Translations under genes and position numbers: made by a program | Notes under the pieces: model-generated | What the model saw: only the letters and a program-made list of their open reading frames with translations | Told to the model about the DNA's origin: nothing | Database searches by the model: none | DNA from: Duganella sp. CF402 | GTDB lineage: Bacteria > Pseudomonadota > Gammaproteobacteria > Burkholderiales > Burkholderiaceae_D | Direction of reading: 5' to 3' | DNA: 64,000 nt | Assembly: GCF_900109645.1 (NCBI RefSeq) | Contig: NZ_FOBG01000001.1 | Span: 1,674,001 to 1,738,000 of the forward strand | In this document: positions 9,224-16,906 of the stretch, piece by piece | Layout: the number at the start of each line of letters is the position of its first letter | How positions within the stretch are numbered: position 1 is the first letter of the stretch

Positions 9224-10447
9224 CTAAACGTAGTGCACAGTTCCGGGGCGCAGACGCGGTGTAGTATGCGCGGTGCTGCCACAGACGCGGCACTTCTTAT
9301 CCCGTTTGATCGATGTCCTCTTCGCTGCCAACGTAGTCTTGGTGTTACCGCGTACCACCAGCCCCTTGCTGCGCGCCTGTAACAGCTTTGCGCCCAGGTT
9401 GTGCAAATCGTCTACCGCGTCCGACAGATCGCGCATTATCCTGAGAAACGCGTCAATCGCGGCCTTGGCGCGCTTGATGCGGCGGTTGGCCGTGACCACT
9501 TTGACACTGGCGGCGGCGAACCGGCCAATCAACATGGTGATGCGCGCTGCCACGGCTGCGCCTGCGCTCAACAAGGCGCTCACCACCAGCATGACTACCT
9601 CGATCATCAGATAAGCACTGCCCTTGCCAGCGACATAGGCGTAGAAATTCGGCGGAATCGCTTCGATCATGAGCCCCACATACGCGAGGTAACTTAAGGC
9701 GCTGTCATGGTCGGCAATGATCTCCAACACGACCGCGAAATTCGGGTCATTGCGGATCGACTTGGCCAGCACCGGATCGATGTCCATCAACACCGTATCG
9801 ACAAAATTCTGCACCGGCCTCGGCTGACCGTCCGCGATCAGGCTGGGCAGGTTCAGAATCGCGTCGCGATGCTGATAAATTTTTCTCGCCTTATTGGCGC
9901 TCTCGATGACCGTGTTGGCGGCATCCTGCACGGCATGCCGCGCATCTTCGAGCTTTTGCAGCTGTTGGCGCCCCAGCTCCGTCGCTTCTTCCGTAATCGC
10001 TTTCTGCCACCACGCCCAGTTGTATAAGGTGTCGTCGGGGTTCTCGATATGCGTGCTCAGTTGCTTGTGCAGTTCATCGTAACGCTGTTTGCTGTAGCTG
10101 GCGAGACGATCATAGGCCGTGCCGGCCGCATCGCGTATCTTGCCGCCAAGGTCGGTCCAAAGCTCTGGTTTGAACAGCTCGGCCTGATCGCTTAACCACT
10201 CTGCGCCGCCTGCGTTCCAGCCTTCGCGCGCACTGGTCACAAAGGCCAATGTAGGATTCTCATCCCATTGGCTCTGGAATTCCGCCATCTGGTCAGTGAG
10301 GTTCAGATACGCCGCGTGCAGGCGCAGTACGATACCCTCGCGCTCTTCGCTAATTTCCTTCTCGGTGACCCGTGTTTCGGTGGTGACGATGACGGCACCG
10401 TCCTTGGGCGCTTCCATGCGCCGAATTTCTGATGGCGATCCGCTCAC
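9224..10447 (-). CDS. T6SS effector backbone with membrane segment (DUF6861-like) and CxxC tail
   Basis: 407-residue protein starting with GTG one base after the vgrG2 stop. The N-terminal half is helical. The region LPSLIADGQPRPVQNFVDTVLMDIDP to PPNFYAYVAGKG (about 200-276) is a conserved block I associate with DUF6861-type T6SS effector backbones. A hydrophobic segment follows (about 278-302), then a basic region and a short tail with CRVCG (Cys386, Cys389) and His394, possibly zinc-binding. No catalytic toxin domain is evident within it. It may carry the separately encoded AHH nuclease downstream, or have lost its own toxin tip. A degenerate copy of its middle lies at 7613-7860. Confidence 0.7.
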   Translation of the reverse strand: MSGSPSEIRRMEAPKDGAVIVTTETRVTEKEISEEREGIVLRLHAAYLNLTDQMAEFQSQWDENPTLAFVTSAREGWNAGGAEWLSDQAELFKPELWTDLGGKIRDAAGTAYDRLASYSKQRYDELHKQLSTHIENPDDTLYNWAWWQKAITEEATELGRQQLQKLEDARHAVQDAANTVIESANKARKIYQHRDAILNLPSLIADGQPRPVQNFVDTVLMDIDPVLAKSIRNDPNFAVVLEIIADHDSALSYLAYVGLMIEAIPPNFYAYVAGKGSAYLMIEVVMLVVSALLSAGAAVAARITMLIGRFAAASVKVVTANRRIKRAKAAIDAFLRIMRDLSDAVDDLHNLGAKLLQARSKGLVVRGNTKTTLAAKRTSIKRDKKCRVCGSTAHTTPRLRPGTVHYV

Positions 10448-10448
10448 C

Positions 10449-13388
10449 TTACTGCCCCTTCCCTGTCGCCTGATTGATAGGGACGCCTTGCGCCAGCGTC
10501 TTGTTGTCGACCTTGAACTTGAGTCCGGTCAGCGGCCAAGGCGTATTCCAGGCGTCGTCGTAATCAGCCTTGACTTCTACCCAGGTATTCTCAGCTTTCG
10601 GCAAAACTGGCAAAACCGGATCAATCCGGGTAGGACCACTAAAATTCTTCTTCCCCGCATGAATGGTCAGCTTTCCCGGGCACTGCACCGTAATGTTGCC
10701 GCCCTCGATGGTGATGTTGGCGCCGCCGGTGGTGGACAGGCTGATGCGCTTGGCCGCCGCCCAGTCCACGCTGGCGTTGGCGCTGATGATGTTGATGTCG
10801 TCGCGCGCCTGCACTTTCAGTTCATCGGCCTGGGCCTGGATGTCGATGGCGTCCTTGGCCGCGATCAGCTGCATGCCCAGCCCGCCCTCGCCGGCCTTGA
10901 CCGCGCCGCCCAGCACGCCGATGGCCTGGCCGCTGTGCGCGCGCATCTGGCCGCCGACCATGAACTGGCTGTCGTTGCCGCTCATGAGCGAGATAGTTTC
11001 GCCATTGGCCAGCTGCACCGCCGCGCCCGAGGTGACGCCGATGCCGCTCTTGCCGCTGATGGCGATGATCGGCGCGCTGGCGTGCGGTAGCTGGTCGTCG
11101 CCCGGTGCAGTTTTCTTTTCCACAGCATCCGCCTTGGCCGCGTCGAGGCTGGCGTTGCCGACCATGCCGGATACCGCCGTTAGCATCGCTTGCAGCGGCG
11201 CGGCCTTGTCGTCCAGCGTGCTGGCGTTGGCTTTGGCGGCGCCGAGGTGGCTGGCCAGCGTCACCGTTTCGTGCGTCTTGGCGGCTTCGCTGAAGGTCTC
11301 GCCCAGCTTGACGGCTTGCTTGAGCAGCGCGATGCCGGCGGCGTTGTCGCCAGCCGGCTCGCGCGCGTCGGCGCTGTGGTTGATCTTGTAGCTGCTGACC
11401 AGCAGGCCGGCGCCGGCGCGCACCGCGCCATAGGCATCGGTACGCATCTCCGCGCCCTGACCGCGCAGGCTGCCGCGATAATTGTCCGCGCTATGGATCA
11501 GGTGACCAAGAGTGAGTTCGCTGGCGGCATGCGTCGAGCGCAGCTGCACCCGTCCTTGCGCATCGGTGTCGTCGAACAGCAGCTGGTTGTAGCCAGAGCC
11601 GCCAAACTCCTTGCTGCGCACGCCCCACTGCGCGGCAGCGTTGCGGTGGCCGGCGCTGTCGGCCGAGGCGCCATGCCACAACGGACTGTTGCCACCAGCC
11701 AGATTGCCTTGCGCCGATGGCACGTGATCAGCGGCCGGCTGAAAACGCGTCTCTTCGCCTCCGCTGCTTTGCGCGCCCGGCGTGGGCGCGATACCGCCCT
11801 CGCCTTGCCCGTTGTACAGCGCGCCGATGATGATGGGGCGGTCAATATCGTTCTCGATAAATTGCACCAGCACTTCCTGGCCGATGCGCGGCAGGAACTG
11901 GCTGCCCATGCCGCCGCCGGCCGAGCGCTGCGCCACGCGCACCCAGCAGGTGGCGTCGCCGTTGTCCTGCCAGTGGTAGCGGATGCGCACGCGGCCCAGC
12001 TTGTCGCAATACAGTTCGTCCGCGCCGGACGGCTGCGCGAGGCCGTCGGCGCCGATGACGATGGCGCTCTGCGCGCCGCGCGCGGTGGGCTTGGGATGGC
12101 TCCGGCCATCGCTGCCCGGCAGCTGCGGGCGCCAGATCACGTCGGCAGCCACCGCTTCAAAGCCGTTGGCGTACCCGGTTTCACGCGCCTGGGCGATGGT
12201 CAGGGCAAAGTCGTCCGGCGCGTCGATGGCGACTTCTTCCAGCAATTCCGGCAGCGGGCCGAACAACTCGGCCAACGCTTGCTGCGCGGGCGACGGCAGA
12301 TTGTTCACGCCGACGCTGCGCACGCGCAGCAGCACGTAGCTGGGCGCGGCGTCGGTGGTCAGCGGGCCCTGCGTCAGCGTGAAGCGCGTGCCGGCGGCCA
12401 GGGTGCGCACGGTGGAACGGCCACGCCACAGCTGGGCAGCAGCTTCGCGGCCTTGCATCTGGATGTCGGCATAGCGCTGCGCTTGTGCGGCGTTGGCGTA
12501 GGCGTATTGGCCCGGCACGTCGTAGCTTTCCAGCGCCGGCAGCTTGCCGGCCGGGAGACTTGATGGCGCGCTGGCGTTGACTGCCTGCTTGGCCTTGTAG
12601 TCGTAGCTCAGCAGCGTGGTCAGCGACGCCGTCACGGCGCGGCGCGACTGCAAGGCCTGAATGGTGTCGGCCGCTTCGCCGGCGCGCACACCGTGGTAGC
12701 GGATGCCGCCGCCCGCCGCGCTGCTGGCGTCTTCGGGTGTGGCGCTGGCTTGGCTGCTGTCGGCGAACAGCACCACGCCGACGCCGTCGTCCAATTGTTC
12801 GTAGCGCCAGGCCAGGCCTTCTTCGGTCAGCAGGCGCTGCACGAAATCGAGATCGGATTCGCGGTACTGGCAGCAGTAGCTGCGCGCCACCGCGTCCGCC
12901 ATGAACGGCCCGGTCTCTTCGCTCCAGCGCCATTGCGCCAACGGGGCATAGCCTTCAAACACTGCGTCGATGATGTCGACCACGGTCTTGTCCTGCCACA
13001 CGCGGCTGTTACGCACCTGGCTCAGGCGCCACAGCCACGGCGTCAGGCGCAGGCGGAAGCGCGCCAGGCCGCCTTCGCTGCCCAGCATGGCCGCTTGCGT
13101 GATCTCGCCATGAAATTGGGTACGGCTGCCGTCGGCAAGGCTGACCGCCAGCGCGGCCTGCCGACCCAGCAGCGGGGCCAGTTGTACCGAGGCGTTGGTC
13201 GACAACACGATCACATCGCGCGGACCGACGCCCTGCACGCTGTCGTCCGCCGCAAAGGCCTCGACCAGCAAACCGCCCGCGCCGAGGTCGGCGCTATCGC
13301 CATCATCGAGCGTCAATTCGTACAAGCGGGTGACGCTGGAAAACTCGGCCAGTGCGGTGGTGATTTGTTCCAGTAGTGCGAGGCTCAT
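10449..13388 (-). CDS. vgrG: T6SS spike protein VgrG (module 2)
   Basis: 979 residues from the ATG at 13388, which overlaps the stop of the upstream gene as ATGA; a longer frame exists but this coupling decides the start. N-terminal gp27-like region with CCQYRESDLDFVQRLLTEEG, gp5/OB region with KLGRVRIRYHWQDNGD and GQEVLVQFIENDIDRPIIIGALYNGQGEG, linker, then DUF2345-like repeats (NITIEGGNITVQCPGKLTIHAG). The end (from about 925, VEVKADYDDAWNTPWPLTGLKFKV) is a short extension unlike those of the other two VgrGs here, consistent with a different cargo. The effector backbone gene starts one base after its stop. Confidence 0.95.
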   Translation of the reverse strand: MSLALLEQITTALAEFSSVTRLYELTLDDGDSADLGAGGLLVEAFAADDSVQGVGPRDVIVLSTNASVQLAPLLGRQAALAVSLADGSRTQFHGEITQAAMLGSEGGLARFRLRLTPWLWRLSQVRNSRVWQDKTVVDIIDAVFEGYAPLAQWRWSEETGPFMADAVARSYCCQYRESDLDFVQRLLTEEGLAWRYEQLDDGVGVVLFADSSQASATPEDASSAAGGGIRYHGVRAGEAADTIQALQSRRAVTASLTTLLSYDYKAKQAVNASAPSSLPAGKLPALESYDVPGQYAYANAAQAQRYADIQMQGREAAAQLWRGRSTVRTLAAGTRFTLTQGPLTTDAAPSYVLLRVRSVGVNNLPSPAQQALAELFGPLPELLEEVAIDAPDDFALTIAQARETGYANGFEAVAADVIWRPQLPGSDGRSHPKPTARGAQSAIVIGADGLAQPSGADELYCDKLGRVRIRYHWQDNGDATCWVRVAQRSAGGGMGSQFLPRIGQEVLVQFIENDIDRPIIIGALYNGQGEGGIAPTPGAQSSGGEETRFQPAADHVPSAQGNLAGGNSPLWHGASADSAGHRNAAAQWGVRSKEFGGSGYNQLLFDDTDAQGRVQLRSTHAASELTLGHLIHSADNYRGSLRGQGAEMRTDAYGAVRAGAGLLVSSYKINHSADAREPAGDNAAGIALLKQAVKLGETFSEAAKTHETVTLASHLGAAKANASTLDDKAAPLQAMLTAVSGMVGNASLDAAKADAVEKKTAPGDDQLPHASAPIIAISGKSGIGVTSGAAVQLANGETISLMSGNDSQFMVGGQMRAHSGQAIGVLGGAVKAGEGGLGMQLIAAKDAIDIQAQADELKVQARDDINIISANASVDWAAAKRISLSTTGGANITIEGGNITVQCPGKLTIHAGKKNFSGPTRIDPVLPVLPKAENTWVEVKADYDDAWNTPWPLTGLKFKVDNKTLAQGVPINQATGKGQ

Positions 13389-14170
13389 GATTCGGCAGCA
13401 GTTTTCACCGCCACTGGCTGCTGCTTGCACTCAGGCTCCTTGCGGGCGGTGGTCGCGCACAGGTGTTCGCGGCATTGGGCGGCGCCGGCTTCGTTCATCC
13501 GGCTGCATTGCTTGAGCTGGTAGGCCGGGGTCGAGGTTTCTTTGGCAGTTTTGCCGGATTGGACGTGCGCCATCAGCGCCGCCAGCAAAGCGACGTCGCT
13601 GTCCGGCTGCGCTTTAGGTTTGGTCTCGGTTTTTTTCGCCACTTGCACTGGCTTCCTGGCCGGTTTGTCGGCTTTCTTGTGTTCGACCAGCTTGGGCTTG
13701 ACCGGCGCCGCGTGCGGCTTTTCCAGCGCGGCGGTCAGTTCATCCTTCGGTGGCTTGGCCGGCGTGTCGTTCAGCATTTCTTTGAGCGAGCGCGTGTTGT
13801 CGGCCGCAGGGCTGACGGCGGCCGTTTCTTCGACGATGGTGGCAGCTGGGACGGCAGCCGGTGCCGGCGCCGGCGGCTCAGGCTGCGGTGCGGCGGCCAT
13901 CGGCGTCTGGGCCTCAGGCAAGGTGAGCTTGGGACCGGGCGTGAAATTCAGGACCGCCGCGATGCCGACGGCAAGCAGGGCAATCGCCGCAGCGCCGCCG
14001 GCCAACAGCGCTTTCTTGCGCCCGACCGGGCCCACGCCAACAGCCGACGCCGTGGCCGGGCGGCGTTCCAGCCCGTCCAGGACGCTGGCGCGGCCGTCCT
14101 CGGCCGGGGGTTCCGTCGACAGAAGACTGGGGCGTCCACTGGTCGTGGGGCGTTTTTCTTCACCTTGCAA
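13385..14170 (-). CDS. Single-pass membrane protein, Pro/Ala/Lys-rich, with Cys-rich C-terminus
   Basis: 261 residues, unrecognised. The start is a TTG preceded at a good distance by AAGGGAG, which supports it despite the rare codon. A cytoplasmic head (1-51) is followed by one membrane helix (about 53-76, KKALLAGGAAAIALLAVGIA), a long Pro/Ala then Lys-rich linker (about 80-200, KPARKPVQVAKKTETKPKAQ), and a C-terminal module with four cysteines (QCSRMNEAGAAQCREHLC, ECKQQ). The layout recalls TonB- or FtsN-like proteins that span the periplasm. It is the first gene of the module 2 operon and overlaps vgrG2 by 4 bases, so a role in loading or assembly is possible but unproven. Confidence 0.7.
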   Translation of the reverse strand: MQGEEKRPTTSGRPSLLSTEPPAEDGRASVLDGLERRPATASAVGVGPVGRKKALLAGGAAAIALLAVGIAAVLNFTPGPKLTLPEAQTPMAAAPQPEPPAPAPAAVPAATIVEETAAVSPAADNTRSLKEMLNDTPAKPPKDELTAALEKPHAAPVKPKLVEHKKADKPARKPVQVAKKTETKPKAQPDSDVALLAALMAHVQSGKTAKETSTPAYQLKQCSRMNEAGAAQCREHLCATTARKEPECKQQPVAVKTAAES

Positions 14171-14319
14171 AATTAGCTCCCTTATTAATTTCGCATCACT
14201 TTAAAACATTCAAAGAAATCATGCCGCACGGCTAGTTTCAATCGTGCGCGGGCTTGTCATAACTCTAATATATACTCCAAAGCAATGCTTTTTAGACATT
14301 TAATGACTTCGAGGGCAAC

Positions 14320-15159
14320 GTGTTCCTACTGGCGGTAACTGGGTATTTCGTACTGGCGTGCGCCATCAGCTGGATGGTGCTGTTCCCGTCCGGGCGCGAT
14401 TTTGTGGCGTCGGCGCTGGCCGGCGCCGGCGCGCGCCTGCAATACCGGCTGAACCGGCTGGCGCAGCGCCGCCGCGCCAGCCTGGACGCGGCAGCCCGTT
14501 CCGGCCGGGCGTCCATCGGGGGCTTGCATGAGTTCTGGGAACAGCACTCCCTGTTCTGCCTCGGCGGCCTGGCGCTGCTGTGCCTGCCGCCCCTGCTGGC
14601 CGTGCTGTTGGCAGGCAGGCCGACGCTCAGCGGCTACGACGCCTCCACGCGCGAGATCAACACCCAAGTGGCCGGCCTGCTGCAAGGCGAGCAGTTGGTG
14701 CCGCCGCCGGCACTGCCGCCGCTGGTGTTCACCACCGCCGAAGTGCAGCTGGAGCGGCCGCTGCTGGTCTCGGCCAGCCGCGACTGGGCCTTGCTCGACA
14801 GCGCCTACGCGCAACGGCTGCTGATGGCCTTCCGCATCATGAAGGAAAAATATGGCTATGACATGGCCCTGCTGGAAGGCTACCGCAGTCCCGAGCGCCA
14901 GAACACGCTGGCTGCGATGGGCGCCGGTGTGACCAATGCCGCCGCCTTCCAGAGCTGGCACCAATACGGCCTGGCCGCCGACTGCGCCTTCCTGCGTGAC
15001 GGCAAGCTGGTGATTTCAGAACGCGACCCGTGGGCCATGCGCGGCTACCAGTTGTACGGCGAAGTGGCCGAGTCGCTGGGCCTGACCTGGGGCGGGCGCT
15101 GGAAGATGATGGATTTCGGGCACACGGAACTGCGCCGGCCCGGCGTAATGAACAAATAG
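14320..15159 (+). CDS. TagX-like T6SS peptidoglycan endopeptidase (M15/VanY family), membrane-anchored
   Basis: 279 residues from a GTG start with GAGG seven bases upstream. Two hydrophobic segments (about 2-20 and 78-98) place the C-terminal domain in the periplasm. That domain is a VanY/M15-type zinc peptidase: SWHQYGLAADCAF supplies His214 and Asp221, and KMMDFGHTE supplies His268; GYRSPERQ is another family mark. In Acinetobacter, TagX, a VanY-like L,D-endopeptidase encoded in the T6SS locus, opens the cell wall for apparatus assembly. This gene sits at the head of a T6SS operon and probably does the same. I assign it as housekeeping rather than effector because it is anchored and has no adjacent immunity gene. 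Confidence 0.8.
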   Translation: MFLLAVTGYFVLACAISWMVLFPSGRDFVASALAGAGARLQYRLNRLAQRRRASLDAAARSGRASIGGLHEFWEQHSLFCLGGLALLCLPPLLAVLLAGRPTLSGYDASTREINTQVAGLLQGEQLVPPPALPPLVFTTAEVQLERPLLVSASRDWALLDSAYAQRLLMAFRIMKEKYGYDMALLEGYRSPERQNTLAAMGAGVTNAAAFQSWHQYGLAADCAFLRDGKLVISERDPWAMRGYQLYGEVAESLGLTWGGRWKMMDFGHTELRRPGVMNK

Positions 15160-15168
15160 GAGAGCAGC

Positions 15169-15432
15169 ATGGCAGGACCAGTTATCGTCTTGGGCGACAA
15201 GACTTCACACCACGGCGCAGTGGTCGAGTGTTCGCAGATGAGCGACAGCGGCGGCAAGGGGATCGCCCGCGTGGGCGACAAGATCACTTGCCCGCGGCAT
15301 GGCGACGGCACCATCACCAGCGGCGATCCGAGCATGCTGGTGGACGGCAAGCCGGTGGCGCGTCATGGCGACAAGACCTCGTGCGGGGCGACCCTGATCG
15401 CCACCCAGCAAACCACCGTGGACCAGGTCTAG
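15169..15432 (+). CDS. PAAR-domain spike tip protein
   Basis: 87 residues comprising only a PAAR domain: PVIVLGDKTSHHGAVVE, then repeated GxxPxxVDGKPVARHGDKTSCG-type turns with the His/Cys residues that bind the tip metal. It caps VgrG trimers and sharpens the spike. AGGAGA precedes the ATG. No effector domain is attached, so it is available to all three VgrGs. It lies between the TagX-like gene and the thiolase-like gene in one transcript. Confidence 0.95.
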   Translation: MAGPVIVLGDKTSHHGAVVECSQMSDSGGKGIARVGDKITCPRHGDGTITSGDPSMLVDGKPVARHGDKTSCGATLIATQQTTVDQV

Positions 15433-15435
15433 CTT

Positions 15436-16881
15436 ATGAACTGGCTGCGCAATATCGCCCTTGCCGGCGTCGCATTTGGCGGCAGCTGGGGCGGCGCCAT
15501 CTGGTTCTGGCGCGAGACCAACCGCATGCCGGCCACCAGCGAACTGGCCTTATACTTGCTGGTGTTGCCGCTGTTGCTGCTGTCCACATGGTGGCTGGGC
15601 CGCAAGGCATGGGCGCGCGCCAGCGCGGCAGCGGCGACTGCCGGCACGGTCGGCGCTGCGCCAGCCGCCGAGGCAACGCCAGCCGCGCCACCGCTGGCGC
15701 CGGCCTTGCAGATCGCGGCCAGCGCCGTACGCGTGCCGCACGGCGCGTCGATGCCGGAACTGCGCGCCGCGCTGGCCGCCAACCGCGCCCGCCCGGCGCT
15801 GGACCAGGAACTGTACGACGATGACGGCTATCCGATTCTGAGCGCGCGACTGGCCGATGCCGGCGAGGCCGCGCTGCGCGAAGACCTCGAACACTGGCGC
15901 ACCACACAGGCGCTGAACGATCCGCGTTTCGACCTGGCGCAGTGGCGCGCCTTGGCCGCCGCCACCTCGGTGCTGGCAGAGCTGGCGGCGCTGGCGGCCA
16001 GCCATGAACAGCTGGCGCCGTGGCTGCAACAGGAGCAGGCGCGCCAGCACAATCGCCTGCCGCCGGACGCCGCGCCGCTGCCCCCACCGCCGGTGATGCA
16101 ATTGCTGCCCGTGTGGCCGCCTGAATGGCAGGCGCCGCAGCGGAGCCTCGCCGAACAATGGCTGCGCGCAATCGCCATCGAGGCCGGATGGCCGTCGCAG
16201 CGCCTCGCCAGCGCCGCGCCGCCGGCAGCGCACACTGCGGACGCGGCGCAAGTACTGGCCGGCCTGCTGACGCGCTGCGGTGACCCTCGCCAGCCCTGCC
16301 TGGCCATCGTGATTGCCGCCGGCTCGCACCTGAGCGATGCCGGCATCGGCCGGCTGGCAAACGACAACGCACTGTTTACCGCCAATAGTCCGCAAGGCCG
16401 CATCCCCGGCGAGGGAGCGGCCGGCCTGTTGCTGGCCGATCCTGCCCAGGCGGCACTGCTGGCCGGCAGCGAGCGGGGCAGCCTGCTGCAGGCGCTGCAC
16501 AGCGGCCAGCGCGGCAGCGGTGCCGACACCGTCAAGCGCGACACCGACCCCTGCCTGTCCAGCGCCGCCAGCGCGGTGCTGCAAGCCGCGCAAGTCGATG
16601 GCGATGCGCTTGCCGCCGTCACCGCCGACACCGGCCACCGCACCAGCCGCGTGACTGAGCTGATGCAGGTGGTCACGTCCGTTGCGCCGCAACTCGATCC
16701 CGGCGCCGACGTCGCCAGCATCGGCGCCAGCTGCGGCAGCTGCGGCGATGTCACCTGGCTCACCGCGCTGGCGGTGGCCGACGCCGAAGCACAGGACCGC
16801 GGCGGTCCCGTGCTCTGTATCAGCAATGAAGATCCATACCGCCGCTGCGCCGCGCTATTGCGCCCCGCGCTCCCGGCTTGA
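15436..16881 (+). CDS. T6SS-linked membrane protein with thiolase/ketoacyl-synthase-like C-terminal region
   Basis: 481 residues. The N-terminus has two hydrophobic segments (about 5-25 and 37-55), followed by an Ala/Pro-rich linker and a large soluble part. The last ~200 residues read like a degenerate thiolase or ketoacyl-synthase fold: ANSPQGRIPGEGAAGLLLAD and the late CGSCGDVTWLTALAVADA correspond to conserved turns of that superfamily. The usual catalytic Cys-His-His set is not evident, so it is probably a non-enzymatic scaffold. It is wedged between PAAR and tssM in a tight operon, which points to a role in the membrane complex or baseplate. The fold call is tentative; the T6SS association is by context. 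Confidence 0.6.
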   Translation: MNWLRNIALAGVAFGGSWGGAIWFWRETNRMPATSELALYLLVLPLLLLSTWWLGRKAWARASAAAATAGTVGAAPAAEATPAAPPLAPALQIAASAVRVPHGASMPELRAALAANRARPALDQELYDDDGYPILSARLADAGEAALREDLEHWRTTQALNDPRFDLAQWRALAAATSVLAELAALAASHEQLAPWLQQEQARQHNRLPPDAAPLPPPPVMQLLPVWPPEWQAPQRSLAEQWLRAIAIEAGWPSQRLASAAPPAAHTADAAQVLAGLLTRCGDPRQPCLAIVIAAGSHLSDAGIGRLANDNALFTANSPQGRIPGEGAAGLLLADPAQAALLAGSERGSLLQALHSGQRGSGADTVKRDTDPCLSSAASAVLQAAQVDGDALAAVTADTGHRTSRVTELMQVVTSVAPQLDPGADVASIGASCGSCGDVTWLTALAVADAEAQDRGGPVLCISNEDPYRRCAALLRPALPA

Positions 16882-16906
16882 CTACACCAAGCAACCGAGC
16901 CCTATC

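Noticed and set aside
9191..9293. Longer N-terminus of the AHH nuclease from 9293
   Set aside because: The extra 34 residues lie inside the backbone gene in a different frame and look like chance translation. The ATG at 9191 is after the backbone stop. A frameshifted fusion remains possible and is listed as a finding.
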